From: Cohnella silvisoli | GTDB lineage: Bacteria > Bacillota > Bacilli > Paenibacillales > Paenibacillaceae | Assembly: GCF_021190915.1 (NCBI RefSeq) | Contig: NZ_JAIOAP010000018.1 | Location: 103,403 to 167,402 of the forward strand | Reading direction: 5' to 3' | Length of the DNA: 64,000 bases | In this document: piece by piece, positions 52,314 through 61,862 of the stretch | How positions within the stretch are numbered: the first letter of the stretch is position 1 | Layout of the letters: the number at the start of each line of letters is the position of its first letter | Notes under the pieces: generated by a model | Databases searched by the model: none | What the model was told of the DNA's origin: nothing | The model's input: only the letters and a program-made list of their open reading frames with translations | Translations under genes and position numbers: made by a program

Positions 52314-53216
52314 TCATGCCGTTTCGGCGACTGGTTTCACAGCGGCATACTCGGTTCTCATGTACAGCAGCAATCCTATAATGATAAACGCTCCGCCGAC
52401 TAGCTGGAATGAGGTAACCATTTCCTTGAAGATCAGCATGCCGAGCAGGCTTGAGCCTACCGGTTCCGCGAGCACCGATATGGATATCGTTGTCGGCTTC
52501 ACGTATTGGAGCAGCCAATTAAAGATCATATGGCCGAATACGGTAGGAACGATGGCTAACAGAACGAAAATAAGCCATTCCCGGGCTGGATAACTCGTAA
52601 AGCTGAAGTCCATCGAGAGGTTAAACATCGCAAAGCATAGGAATGCAACGGCGAAAACGATCAAGCTGTACAAATAAGACGGGACGCGAGCGAGAATTCG
52701 TTTGGCGATCAGCATGTTAACGACTACCGCCAAAGTCCCGAGCAACGACAACATATCGCCTGTAAAAGCTTTGCGAGACAAGCTTATGTCGCCGGCTCCC
52801 ACGCAGAAGGCGCCGATCAGCGCGACGAATAAGCCCATCAACGCGAATTTACCGTGCCGGTCTTTGAACACGAAATAAGCGCCGATCATGACGAATACCG
52901 GTTCCAATGATAGGATGATCGTCGAACTGGCAATGGACGTGTAATCCAGAGATTCCATCCAGAGAAGAAAGTGCAGCGCTAGGAAAAATCCGGCCAAACC
53001 AAGCAATACCCAATCTTTTCTCGTAATCGAACGGATTTGCGGAATTTGTTTCGTTCCGAACGGAAGCATGATCACAATCGTGAATAACATGCGGTACATT
53101 CCTTGAACGGAGACTGGAGCATGGGAATACCGAACTAGAATCGGGGCGAAGGAAATCGCGATCATGCCCACGATCAAGGGGATGAGGGGCGCAATAGGCG
53201 CTGTCGTCGTTTTCAT
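52314..53216 (-). CDS. EamA/DMT-superfamily transporter
   Basis: Ten-helix drug/metabolite transporter of about 300 residues made of two EamA repeats (first: ISFAPILVRYSHAPVSVQGM to VFVMIGAYFVFKDRHG; second: DMLSLLGTLAVVVNMLIAKR to FQLVGGAFIIIGLLLYM). The substrate is unknown. ATG 53216 fits the usual N-terminus (MKTTTAPIAPLIPLIVG) but has only a weak ribosome-binding site. It is convergent with the preceding permease, 9 bases apart. Confidence 0.83.
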   Translation of the reverse strand: MKTTTAPIAPLIPLIVGMIAISFAPILVRYSHAPVSVQGMYRMLFTIVIMLPFGTKQIPQIRSITRKDWVLLGLAGFFLALHFLLWMESLDYTSIASSTIILSLEPVFVMIGAYFVFKDRHGKFALMGLFVALIGAFCVGAGDISLSRKAFTGDMLSLLGTLAVVVNMLIAKRILARVPSYLYSLIVFAVAFLCFAMFNLSMDFSFTSYPAREWLIFVLLAIVPTVFGHMIFNWLLQYVKPTTISISVLAEPVGSSLLGMLIFKEMVTSFQLVGGAFIIIGLLLYMRTEYAAVKPVAETA

Positions 53217-53367
53217 TAAGCAATTGTAATGCCGATTAACGCAAAGATCAATAATAGGCGGCTGAAAAAGTTTACACAATAGAAACATCCGGAAATGACC
53301 CTGATACATCCACCCGGTAATCTATAAGCAGATTCAAATCCTATACGAACAACGAAGGAGATTCGAT

Positions 53368-54318
53368 ATGAAACAAAATTTTATGAATACGAAGACAATG
53401 ACGCTTGCAACCTTAGCGGCGCTTACTCTTTCCCTTAACGCAGGTGCTGTATCTGCGGCAAATTCGCCGGTTAAACCCGCTGTATCGGTTAACCAGACCG
53501 CAACATCCGATCATCCTATGTCTGCCGGAGTCATTGGTAGATTCGAAGAATTAGTAGCGAAGCAAGGCCAGCTGCCTAAAGCGATCGCCTATCTGAACGC
53601 GCATTTCAAAGACGTCACCAAACCGCAAGCAACCATTATGGTTCTTCATTTGGAGAACGCCATTAAGAAACAGCTGCCATCTATGGAACGACGGTTCGAG
53701 AAAAACTCCGTGCAACAGGCCATCGGTAAAGCCTATAAAAGAGGAGACAGCTTCGACAATGTCATTAAACGGATTACAAGTTCAAGCGTAAAAGCTTTGC
53801 TTAAAGAAGCAAGGGACAGCGGATATAAGCTGGAGACGGCGGAAGGGTTTTATTTTCCTGTCATTGATTATTCGAAGTTCAAAATCTATAGTTTACAATT
53901 AGATGTTGATATTAAAGCTTATATCGATATTATGGCCGTCGAATCCGATCAAGCGAAACTCAAGGATGCCGCAATCGTTATTGGCTACCAGCAGCTTGTT
54001 AACCGGGCGTTAAGTCAAGAGAGTTTCGTATCCAAGTATCCGTATTCCAATCGGGTTTCCCAAATCCGCAATCTGTTCCACAGCTACAAAATATTGACGT
54101 TCTATGGCGCCAACAATACGCCGTTGTTCGATTACGATACCAAAGTTATCCAACCTAACGCGCTCAAAGGTTATACGATGATCTTGCAATGGAACAATCC
54201 AGAGTCTAGCGCTTATTTGACCACTTTGCAGCAATTCATGGAGCTGCTGGCCGCTAACAACAACAAGCTGACTCCAGAGGTAGAGAAGTTCCGTAAAACG
54301 AACGTGCCAAACAATTAA
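53368..54318 (+). CDS. Secreted protein of unknown function
   Basis: Protein of 316 residues with a clear Sec signal peptide (basic start, then TLATLAALTLSLNAGAVSA with AxA cleavage at about residue 30). The mature part is lysine-rich and mostly helical by eye, without Cys, catalytic motif or repeats. GGAG lies 8 bases before the ATG. I do not recognise the family. It is a single-gene unit with a strong terminator and is divergent from the EamA transporter. Confidence 0.7.
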   Translation: MKQNFMNTKTMTLATLAALTLSLNAGAVSAANSPVKPAVSVNQTATSDHPMSAGVIGRFEELVAKQGQLPKAIAYLNAHFKDVTKPQATIMVLHLENAIKKQLPSMERRFEKNSVQQAIGKAYKRGDSFDNVIKRITSSSVKALLKEARDSGYKLETAEGFYFPVIDYSKFKIYSLQLDVDIKAYIDIMAVESDQAKLKDAAIVIGYQQLVNRALSQESFVSKYPYSNRVSQIRNLFHSYKILTFYGANNTPLFDYDTKVIQPNALKGYTMILQWNNPESSAYLTTLQQFMELLAANNNKLTPEVEKFRKTNVPNN

Positions 54319-54353
54319 GGAAATCCTACCCGATATATGGACTAAATTGATTT

Positions 54354-54384
54354 AATCCCGATGCTTTCCGGTCGGGATTTTTTT
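54354..54384 (+). terminator. Intrinsic terminator after the secreted-protein gene
   Basis: AATCCCGA, 10-base loop, TCGGGATT, then five T. A 24-base tandem repeat starting TGGATGGTCT (54403, 54427) follows. Confidence 0.88.
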
Positions 54385-54485
54385 GTGTGCAATCCGTATA
54401 AGTGGATGGTCTACAAATTCGTAAAATGGATGGTCTCAGATATCGGTAAAACGGTTAAAATGAGCACAAAGGACGGTGCGAATTT

Positions 54486-54695
54486 ATGAACACAAACGTA
54501 TTGTTAATCGTAACTTTGATCATTATGGCGGCAGCCGTAGTCATAACGCTTAAGGTCGGATCAACTCTGAGCAATAAAGAGGGGAATAGCACCTATTCCG
54601 CCAATAGAGGGCGCAAATGGGGAAGATTGCTCTCGATCTATCTGGTCGTCATTGTCGCTGTCCTAATCATCTTCATTGCGATTATGAATGAATAA
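54486..54695 (+). CDS. Small two-helix membrane protein
   Basis: Protein of 69 residues with two hydrophobic segments (VLLIVTLIIMAAAVVITL and SIYLVVIVAVLIIFIAIM) joined by a basic linker (GRKWGR). GACGGTG is the only upstream ribosome-binding candidate. Function unknown; convergent with the MocR gene. Confidence 0.55.
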   Translation: MNTNVLLIVTLIIMAAAVVITLKVGSTLSNKEGNSTYSANRGRKWGRLLSIYLVVIVAVLIIFIAIMNE

Positions 54696-54705
54696 TTAGA
54701 GCGAT

Positions 54706-56154
54706 TTAACGCCGATGCTTGACAGCGCGATAGGCTTCCGCAAATTTTTGAATTCCCGGACGGATTAGCGGATCATCTACTTTACTAAACGTTAGACGCA
54801 CGCAGCCGCTTTTAGAGCCAAGAGTACTGCCGGGAGCGATTACGACTCCATTCTCGATAGCTTGATTAAACAGTTGCTGCTCGTCCCATTCCCCCTCTAA
54901 CTTACACCAAAGATGAATGCCTCCGCGTGGAGCATCGAATTGTACGTCGTCGCCGAGTTCCGCGCGAAGAGCATTTATAGTTAGGTGAAGCTTTCTTTCC
55001 AAGCCTATTCGGAGTCTCATGAGGTGGTTGTCCAGCTCAGCGGAAGAGAGCAGCTGCGCGGCGATCCACTGAGAATAATTGGACTGCCCGAAATCCATTT
55101 GCTGTTTGGCATCCGTCAGGCGATGAATGACGGATTGCGGTCCGGCAATCCATCCGATCCGAAGGCCAGAGGATATGATCTTGGATAAAGAGCTTACGTA
55201 TAGAACCGAGCCGTCTTGATCCATCGATTTCAATACGCTGACCGGTGTTTGGTCATAGCTGGTCAGACTATAGGGGTCATCCTCTACAATCGCAATCCCG
55301 TATTTCGTCGAGATTTCAAGCAGTATTTTCATGCGTTCACTCGTGAGAGTCGCCCCAGTCGGATTCTGATAAATGGGGTTGACGAACACCATTTTAATTC
55401 TATGCTGTTTATATAGGGAGACGATCTGCTCAGGGTCTATTCCATCTTGCTCAACGGGCAGTAAATACGTCCTTAAACCTGCTGAATGAAAGATGGGCAG
55501 GGAATAAGAATACGAAGGATCTTCGATCGCTACGCTGTCTCCAGGTTTCAACAGACACTGAACGATAAGCTGCAAAGCCTGTTGAGCGCCGGAAGTGACC
55601 AACAGGGAAGAGGCGGTCGAAGAAAGGTTGCGGTAGGTTTGCAAATGGTTCGCGATGCTTTCCCGTAATCTGAGATTTCCTTGTATGTGCTCATAACCTA
55701 AGTATTGGCTCATATCCAACTGGTTATGGGCTTTTTGCATGAGAACGGCAGGGAATAAATCTGCGCTCAACTCCCCGATGGCAAAGTTGATATAAGGCTT
55801 ATCCGATCCAACGCTTTTATGAATTTGGCGGGTCATCGGATTATTGAGATGCAGGAATCCGCCCTTGACGTATTCGTCCCAATTCGGAACGCGTTTAATA
55901 TCGCCATCCACCGTAGCGGCGAGGGTAACGACGGTTCCGAAACCTTTAATTCTGTTCACAAGACCGAGTGATCTTAGCTGATCGTATGCGGCGACAATCG
56001 TACTTCTATTGACGTCCAGCTCTTGCGCAAGCGCACGTTCCGAGGGTAGGGAACTACCCGAAGGATATTCTCCGTTCAGTATCCTTGTCTCTATGTAGTT
56101 AGAAATCTGTATATATACCGGGATTTGCAACGATTTATCCGGTTTCCAATCCAT
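54706..56154 (-). CDS. MocR-type regulator (GntR helix-turn-helix fused to aminotransferase fold)
   Basis: Protein of 482 residues. The N-terminal GntR winged helix (LPSERALAQELDVNRSTIVAAYDQL) is fused to a class I aminotransferase-like domain. That domain has VTSGAQQALQLIV, VEDDPYS and the pyridoxal-phosphate lysine region SLSKIISSGLRIGW. Characterised relatives (PdxR, GabR) control vitamin B6 or GABA genes using PLP as a co-sensor. The regulated gene here is unclear; no pdxST or gab gene is adjacent, and the nearest candidate is the PAP2-like gene upstream. Confidence 0.88.
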   Translation of the reverse strand: MDWKPDKSLQIPVYIQISNYIETRILNGEYPSGSSLPSERALAQELDVNRSTIVAAYDQLRSLGLVNRIKGFGTVVTLAATVDGDIKRVPNWDEYVKGGFLHLNNPMTRQIHKSVGSDKPYINFAIGELSADLFPAVLMQKAHNQLDMSQYLGYEHIQGNLRLRESIANHLQTYRNLSSTASSLLVTSGAQQALQLIVQCLLKPGDSVAIEDPSYSYSLPIFHSAGLRTYLLPVEQDGIDPEQIVSLYKQHRIKMVFVNPIYQNPTGATLTSERMKILLEISTKYGIAIVEDDPYSLTSYDQTPVSVLKSMDQDGSVLYVSSLSKIISSGLRIGWIAGPQSVIHRLTDAKQQMDFGQSNYSQWIAAQLLSSAELDNHLMRLRIGLERKLHLTINALRAELGDDVQFDAPRGGIHLWCKLEGEWDEQQLFNQAIENGVVIAPGSTLGSKSGCVRLTFSKVDDPLIRPGIQKFAEAYRAVKHRR

Positions 56155-56193
56155 GTCGCGGTTGCTCCTCTTGATTGAATAATAATCGTAAAA

Positions 56194-56838
56194 TTACAAG
56201 CCGAAGAGCCGGAGCACAGCGACCGTTATTACGGCAGCAAGGGCAGCTCCCGCAACAGCCTGTAAAGGCGTATGAGCTTTCACGCGCCATCTGGCCCACC
56301 CGACGATAAGGATGATCGGTGACAGGTAATAGAGAAATGGCGAGACGAATAAGCCCAGTGTAACGATCGTACCTGTTATTCCGATTAAGTGCAGACTAAT
56401 TTTCCAATGCGCCAAATGCGTAATGAGGAGTGCGATGACGATAGAGCTGATCATTCCCGTGAAAGTGGCGAGGATAATGACGGATACATGGAGGGTCAGC
56501 AATAATACGAGAACGGTAATCATGCAGCCGATCGTGAATAGGAAGGGGACCAATCTTTGATCCCGTTTGCTAATATCATGGTCCGTATAACGGCCTTGCC
56601 GTACGCCTCGATGGATGAATACGGCTGGGGCTATGCCTATACCCAAGCTTATGATGGCCCACCATAATAAAGCTTCATAGGTACTTGATGCAGAAACAAG
56701 CGCAACGGTTAAATATAAAGGAACGACAATGAAAACAGGATTCAATATTCGAGAGACCCACTGTGCGATTCGTAAGCTTGCCTGCTCAGTGCGACTCCCC
56801 AGATCGATATTGAGGTCGGAAGGATTGTTCTGTTTCAT
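56194..56838 (-). CDS. PAP2-related membrane phosphatase-like protein
   Basis: Integral membrane protein of 214 residues with about six hydrophobic segments. KRDQRLVP, HWKISLHLIG and RWRVKAHTPLQAVAGA resemble the three PAP2 phosphatase motifs (K-x6-RP, SxH, R-x5-H), each in weakened form. It is probably a lipid-phosphate phosphatase relative. It lies next to the TnpB element downstream end and upstream of mocR on the same strand. Confidence 0.7.
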   Translation of the reverse strand: MKQNNPSDLNIDLGSRTEQASLRIAQWVSRILNPVFIVVPLYLTVALVSASSTYEALLWWAIISLGIGIAPAVFIHRGVRQGRYTDHDISKRDQRLVPFLFTIGCMITVLVLLLTLHVSVIILATFTGMISSIVIALLITHLAHWKISLHLIGITGTIVTLGLFVSPFLYYLSPIILIVGWARWRVKAHTPLQAVAGAALAAVITVAVLRLFGL

Positions 56839-56882
56839 GTTAGAGCCTCAATTCGTCAAAGTTGAATTCCATTATGAATACT

Positions 56883-56923
56883 CCCGCCACTTACCTTCGC
56901 CCGCGCTCCGGTTGAAGTGGGGG
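56883..56923 (-). other. Imperfect palindrome at the right end of the TnpB element
   Basis: On the minus strand CCCCCACTT pairs with AAGTGGCGGG (one bulge) around a GC-rich middle, 25 bases after the tnpB stop. Such subterminal hairpins are the recognition sites at IS200/IS605 ends, and the guide RNA scaffold of TnpB is transcribed across this area. The exact element border was not determined. Confidence 0.45.
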
Positions 56924-56947
56924 TTTCTGGTGTGTCCATCGTACAAG

Positions 56948-58399
56948 TTACCGAAGGCTTAACACCAGCGGAGTTGACACGTTGACGGGCTGATTACCGT
57001 CCAACCCCTCTACCCCATGAGCCGAAGCTGTTGGGACTACTTTTCTTAAAATGTTCGCCGCACCATTCACATCCGCATTGATCAAGCCTTTCAAACTCTT
57101 ATACAAGCCGCGGCAAATCCGTTTTCCGGAAGACGTCCACGTTTTCCCTTCTTCATATCGAGGCAAAGGGTCGTGATCCAGAAAGCTGGCTTTAGAGGTG
57201 TAAGCTTCTTCCGTGATTTGTACATCAATGCCTTGTTCAGCGGCTTTATATCGGATCATGGAAGTGAGCATGTGATGCGGAATATGGCAAAAGGATTGGT
57301 TGTTTCTTTTGCCGATGTCGGATGCTTGTTTCCATCCGCGATTCTGTCCGATGATGATCGTGCCGATATTTTGATCGACTGCCAGCTGTACGATATGGCG
57401 GCTCGCCTTGTGAAACAGGTCTTTGATTTTACGATGACGCATTTGGTGCAATCGCTCTAAACGCTTGGAGGTATGCTGTCCTTCTCTCGGTTGCTTGCCG
57501 TGACGGAGTATGCCCATGAAATGAGCCTTCCTTTTGTTATAATACTGATTGATCGCTTTGACGTGCTTGCCCTTCACCAATACGGGTTTTGATCCCGTTG
57601 TGGTGACGATGGTTGCAAGATTATCAATACCCAAATCAATCCCCATGTAGCGCTCTTTGTCCACCATTTTCGTTTCAACCGGACATTCAAAAATCAATTC
57701 AACGACGTATTGCCCGTACCTAGGAACGACACGCACCTGTTTCAGCTTTCCTTCGGTGTTTCCCAGCTTCCCGATATTCAATCGTTGTTTGGTTTTCGGG
57801 AATTTGAGGAACTTTCCTTCTTTGAGGATACAATCCTGATTCGTGAACTGGATTTCCTTTTCTTTGGCGCGGCTGTAGGATGGAATGCTAGGCTTACCTT
57901 GGTACTTTTCGGGATGTTGGCGGTAGTCCTTGATGCTCGCAAAGAAGGATTTCCAATTTTGAAGCACACTCTTCATCACCCATTGGCTGCTTTGCGTCGG
58001 CAATGCCCGGTAATCCGGCTGCTCCATGACTTTGAATAAGCTGTCCAAAAAATAATAGTCTACGTAAGGGCTCTCTTCCGATGGCAATACGAATGGGTTG
58101 CAGTGAATCTCTTGCCGCTTGTCCGCCAGTTTTAGCTGTTCCCTCGCCATTTTCGACTGATAGGCTTTGAACTGGCGTTCATTCATCACTTCGATGTATT
58201 GATGCAACGTATCCAGCACTTCTTGTTGCAACGGTTGGAGGGGTTTGTCTTGCCGAAAAGCTGTGAATACTTGCCGGATGTAATAGTTAGTGGTGTTATA
58301 TAAATGCTTGGCATCTTGACACATCTGTTCAAAATAAGGGAATAAGCAGTGGCTTTTCTTCATCCAAATTTGAAATGTTTTGTACGAGGAATCAGACAT
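56948..58399 (-). CDS. tnpB: TnpB (IS200/IS605-type OrfB), RuvC site rearranged
   Basis: RNA-guided nuclease encoded in transposons, 483 residues. The RuvC-I Asp is in GIDLGID (Asp 255) and the RuvC-III Asp in NADVNGAANI (Asp 443). At the usual RuvC-II Glu position the protein reads IIIGQNRGWKQ. Glu residues occur later in ITEEAYTSKASF (397/398), and the zinc-ribbon cysteine pairs before RuvC-III are absent. This looks like a subgroup with a relocated catalytic Glu. No tnpA is next to it, so it would move in trans or not at all. ATG 58399 follows tracts of 8 A and 9 G; an in-frame ATG at 58426 precedes them. Confidence 0.85.
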   Translation of the reverse strand: MSDSSYKTFQIWMKKSHCLFPYFEQMCQDAKHLYNTTNYYIRQVFTAFRQDKPLQPLQQEVLDTLHQYIEVMNERQFKAYQSKMAREQLKLADKRQEIHCNPFVLPSEESPYVDYYFLDSLFKVMEQPDYRALPTQSSQWVMKSVLQNWKSFFASIKDYRQHPEKYQGKPSIPSYSRAKEKEIQFTNQDCILKEGKFLKFPKTKQRLNIGKLGNTEGKLKQVRVVPRYGQYVVELIFECPVETKMVDKERYMGIDLGIDNLATIVTTTGSKPVLVKGKHVKAINQYYNKRKAHFMGILRHGKQPREGQHTSKRLERLHQMRHRKIKDLFHKASRHIVQLAVDQNIGTIIIGQNRGWKQASDIGKRNNQSFCHIPHHMLTSMIRYKAAEQGIDVQITEEAYTSKASFLDHDPLPRYEEGKTWTSSGKRICRGLYKSLKGLINADVNGAANILRKVVPTASAHGVEGLDGNQPVNVSTPLVLSLR

Positions 58400-58428
58400 G
58401 GTTTCACCCCCCCCCTTTTTTTTCATTA

Positions 58429-58440
58429 GAACGTATGTTC
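58429..58440 (-). promoter_or_regulatory. LexA (SOS) box-like palindrome upstream of tnpB
   Basis: GAAC-GTAT-GTTC within the larger palindrome AGAACGTATGTTCT, a match to the Gram-positive LexA core, 30 bases before ATG 58399. It is the same motif as at 7720 in front of the IS1595-type gene. Confidence 0.5.
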
Positions 58441-58598
58441 TATTTAATTCTAGCATAAATCAGTCTCCAAAAGTAGGGTTTTCTGACAGTAGATCAGGAA
58501 GTCACCGATTCACCGCCCCTTTGCTCTTTGTGTCGCTTGAAGGACGTCCTCACGGTGGTTATGATAGATGGGATTTACGTTAAAGGAGACGAGCTATT

Positions 58599-59588
58599 AT
58601 GGAAGCCGCATACGTTAAATTTTATGAATTCGGTAATCCTCTAAGCGTCTTAAAGGTTGAAAATAGAAATATACAACGACCTACGCATGGAGAAGTCCTT
58701 GTTCGTATGACCCGTTGCCCAATTAATCCATCTGACCTTATTCCGATTAGAGGGGCTTATCCTCATCGCATAAGTTTACCTGCAGTTCCCGGTTATGAAG
58801 GTGTCGGTATTGTTGAGGAGGTCGGCCCTTCCGTTTCTCGCGAACTAATTGGTCGTCGTGTATTGCCTTTGCGGGGGGAAGGGACTTGGCAGCAGTTCGT
58901 TAGAGCATCGGCGGCATTGGCAGTGCCTATCCCTGATGCTATTGATGACGACACGGCCGCGCAATTATATATAAATCCGATTACGGCGTGGCTTATTTGT
59001 ACCGAAGTATTAAGGTTAGGCTCGGAGGATGTCCTGTTGGTAAACGCCTGCGGTTCTTCGATTGGCCGTATTTTTGCCCAGTTGTCCAAGGTTCTAGGTT
59101 TTAGGTTAATTGCCGTAACGAGAAATGATGAGCATACAGAACAATTAATTCAGCTCGGCGCTTCCTATGTAATCAATATTTCAAATACACCGTTGTATCA
59201 GACTGTTATGGAATTAACGAATGGGCGCGGGGCGAGTGCTGCGATCGACTCTGTAGGCGGATTATCCGGTTCGGAGTTAGCATTATGCATTCGACCTCAC
59301 GCTAACTTATTAACGATAGGGCTTTTGTCGGGAGTACCCGTAAACTGGGCTGAAATCGCACGGGAAACTAACGCGAATGTTAAGATGTTTCATCTGCGGC
59401 ATTGGAATGGGCAAGTATCCGTACAAACATGGCAGGAAACCTTCGACCGATTGAAATCTCTGATCATGGACCAAAGATTGAGTTTGATGAAGCCAGACTC
59501 TTATTTTAGCCTAAACGAGGTGCACGAAGCCGTGCGTGTCGCTGAATCCTCTAGAAGGAATAAGGGGAAGATTTTTTTGAGTTTTTAG
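58599..59588 (+). CDS. Zinc-independent MDR alcohol dehydrogenase (quinone/enoyl reductase-like)
   Basis: Medium-chain reductase of 329 residues. NPSDLIPIRGAYPHRISLPAVPGYEG near the N-terminus is the pattern of the MECR/quinone oxidoreductase branch. No zinc ligands are present. The cofactor motif LLVNACGSSIGRIFAQLSK replaces the usual AxGGVG. Likely NADPH-dependent reduction of an enal or quinone; the substrate is unknown. AAAGGAG lies 10 bases before the ATG. The codon use and lower GC than the operons upstream suggest possible acquisition. Confidence 0.82.
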   Translation: MEAAYVKFYEFGNPLSVLKVENRNIQRPTHGEVLVRMTRCPINPSDLIPIRGAYPHRISLPAVPGYEGVGIVEEVGPSVSRELIGRRVLPLRGEGTWQQFVRASAALAVPIPDAIDDDTAAQLYINPITAWLICTEVLRLGSEDVLLVNACGSSIGRIFAQLSKVLGFRLIAVTRNDEHTEQLIQLGASYVINISNTPLYQTVMELTNGRGASAAIDSVGGLSGSELALCIRPHANLLTIGLLSGVPVNWAEIARETNANVKMFHLRHWNGQVSVQTWQETFDRLKSLIMDQRLSLMKPDSYFSLNEVHEAVRVAESSRRNKGKIFLSF

Positions 59589-59664
59589 TTTCCCCAAGCG
59601 AAGGCGTGGGAGCGTCCTCTCTTATTTGAACGAAAATGTAACGTACTGAGAAGGAGATGGATAA

Positions 59665-60681
59665 TTGAGAAAGTTAATGACCAACCATTTTCAAAGCCTC
59701 AATGAGTATGTATATAACATTCAAATGGATATCAGTGCTACAGCTGCAGCTACCTATATTATTATGAACGACACAATTGTAAATGAGTGGTACTCAGGTA
59801 GACATGATTCATCGGAAGTCTCACGGATTGTAGATGAAAAAACTGAATTTAATGTAGGCTCTATTCGTAAAACGTATCTTGGACTAGCTATAAGTTTGTT
59901 AGTTGAACAAGATTTGATTAGAAGCATTGACGAAGAAGTTGCAGATTATCTACACGAATATAAGGGCGTAATAAAAGGAATTACTCTACGTCACCTGCTT
60001 ACTCATACTCATGGTTTATTTGAGGATAGAGGGGAAATGTCAAGGGAGTTTCGGGCCGGGGAAAATTGGGCCTACCGAAATATAGGCATTAATATGTTGA
60101 TTCGATTGGTCTCAAACTTGTCAGGGAAAACCTTAAGCACTTTTATGCAAGATGTTGTATTTGAGATATACAAGCTTAACGATACCGGGTGGAGAACAGA
60201 GAATCACGAGCATCTCATTTACAACTATTATGATGATAAAGATACATGGGTCGGTCCCAACGATAGTCATTCGGGTGACCAAGGGAATTTGTTTATAAGT
60301 GCAAGGGACTTGGCAATGTGGTGGTATATTCATCTTAAAAAAGGCTGTCTGAACGGAAATCAATTGTTGCCTAAAAGTGTTTTTGAACGAGTAACCTCGC
60401 TTGCCACTCCAAAGACGGTTCCGCCTCATTTGCCACGAAACGGTTATATATGGTGGCTTCAAAATGATACTCCTTTGAATCAATTAGGGGAACGTTTGCC
60501 TAGTTGTTCTTACCAAATACTTGGTATAACGGGATGCGCTTGCTTGGTTGTACCGGAGTTTAATGCAGTCGTCGTTAGAATGTACAACCAGTTAAGCAAT
60601 TCCAGCGAATATGATTATTTAAGCGATATCAGACAGTTCGGAAATTTAGCAAACGATCTTTTGAGGTCTTATTCAATATAA
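59665..60681 (+). CDS. Serine hydrolase of the beta-lactamase/class C fold
   Basis: Protein of 338 residues, likely cytosolic because no signal peptide is present. The SxxK motif is SIRK, YxN is seen as YRNIG, and the third motif is HSGDQGN, close to HSG/KTG variants in esterase-type members. Such proteins are peptidases, esterases or penicillin-binding-like enzymes, not necessarily beta-lactamases. TTG 59665 is used because AAGGAG lies 8 bases before it. This gene is clearly more AT-rich than the genes at 15-42 kb. Confidence 0.82.
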   Translation: MRKLMTNHFQSLNEYVYNIQMDISATAAATYIIMNDTIVNEWYSGRHDSSEVSRIVDEKTEFNVGSIRKTYLGLAISLLVEQDLIRSIDEEVADYLHEYKGVIKGITLRHLLTHTHGLFEDRGEMSREFRAGENWAYRNIGINMLIRLVSNLSGKTLSTFMQDVVFEIYKLNDTGWRTENHEHLIYNYYDDKDTWVGPNDSHSGDQGNLFISARDLAMWWYIHLKKGCLNGNQLLPKSVFERVTSLATPKTVPPHLPRNGYIWWLQNDTPLNQLGERLPSCSYQILGITGCACLVVPEFNAVVVRMYNQLSNSSEYDYLSDIRQFGNLANDLLRSYSI

Positions 60682-60721
60682 AATTATGTTACTCAACAAA
60701 TGCCCTTATCGTCACTTGAGA

Positions 60722-61702
60722 TCAATTGCTCTCCTTATTAAACCAACCTTTTTTCTTAAAGATTACAAACAGCGTTACCGCAATAGCGATCATCACTCCC
60801 CAAGCTATAAAATACCCATACTTCCAATGTAGTTCGGGGATGTTGTCAAAATTCATGCCGTACACGCCTACGATGAACGTCAACGGGATGAAGATGACCG
60901 AAATGATCGTGAGCAGCAACACGATATCGTTCGTCTTCAGGGTAATTTGATTCGTTCGATGATTCAGAACCGAGTTTACGTTTTCCACGATATCCGCCGT
61001 AGTATCCCGGTCATCTGCCAGCTTCTCGGAAAGTTTTAATAAATGGTCGTATACATCCATGAAATGGAGCTTATTTTCCTCATTCAAGCCAAGGCGTTCT
61101 GAATTCACCATACGATAGAGCAAATCCCGCATCGGATGGACAACACTTCTTATTTTAAGAAGATCTGCTCGGATATCGTAAACTGCGTCGAAAATATGCC
61201 CGGATGCATGCTTCACCGACATATTTTCAACTTCGTCCAACCGCTCTTCGATTTTTAGAAGAGGCGGAAAGAAGTCATCCACCATTTCATCAATGACCAA
61301 ATATGCCGTGAATATTGGACTTGTCGCGACATGATGCTTTTGGATGAGCTTGTCCATCGCTTTCTTCACTGTCTCGTTGTGGTCCAAGTGAAAGGTCACG
61401 ATGTACTTTTCAGATAAAAAAATATCCACTTCTTCCGGTAGCAAGTACTCTCCTTTAAGCGAATGTACGACTAGGAATTTATAATCGCCGTAAAAGTCCG
61501 CTTTTGGCCTGGGAATGTGGTGCACGCAATCCTCGATGGCTAACTTATGAAATGAAAAGTGATCGGAAAGAAACTTCGTTTCTTCAGGAGAAGGCTGATC
61601 AAAATCAGCCCAGTACCAGGCAAACTTCTCGTCCTTCATATCCGACAGGGAGAGATCTGTTTGCATGTCGCCGTCTCTTGTCATGGCTACAATACGGATC
61701 AT
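60722..61702 (-). CDS. corA: CorA-family magnesium transporter
   Basis: Pentameric Mg2+/Co2+ channel of 326 residues. A large cytosolic alpha/beta domain is followed by a long helix and two transmembrane segments (IVLLLTIISVIFIPLTFIVG and YFIAWGVMIAIAVTLFVIF). The selectivity motif YGMNF follows the first of them, and a basic tail ends the protein. ATG 61702 has GGTGGAG 5 bases upstream; GTG 61708 is too close. Single gene. Confidence 0.92.
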   Translation of the reverse strand: MIRIVAMTRDGDMQTDLSLSDMKDEKFAWYWADFDQPSPEETKFLSDHFSFHKLAIEDCVHHIPRPKADFYGDYKFLVVHSLKGEYLLPEEVDIFLSEKYIVTFHLDHNETVKKAMDKLIQKHHVATSPIFTAYLVIDEMVDDFFPPLLKIEERLDEVENMSVKHASGHIFDAVYDIRADLLKIRSVVHPMRDLLYRMVNSERLGLNEENKLHFMDVYDHLLKLSEKLADDRDTTADIVENVNSVLNHRTNQITLKTNDIVLLLTIISVIFIPLTFIVGVYGMNFDNIPELHWKYGYFIAWGVMIAIAVTLFVIFKKKGWFNKESN

Positions 61703-61783
61703 GTTCACTCCACCTTATTATTATTTATACGACTTTTGTAGTAATGCATAATTCTACAAATAAATATACTCCTTTTTTGTTTA

Positions 61784-61798
61784 TTAAACTAACGGGCA
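61784..61798. repeat. Left copy of a 15-base repeat flanking the truncated transposase
   Basis: TTAAACTAACGGGCA; one-mismatch copy TTAAACTAACTGGCA at 62723-62737 in direct orientation, ending the transposase gene. They may derive from the element ends. Confidence 0.6.
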
Positions 61799-61862
61799 AT
61801 TATGTTTAACAACCGAGGAGATTTTAGGTATTTAGTTTTAATGTAAGGGGAAAATTTCTGTT

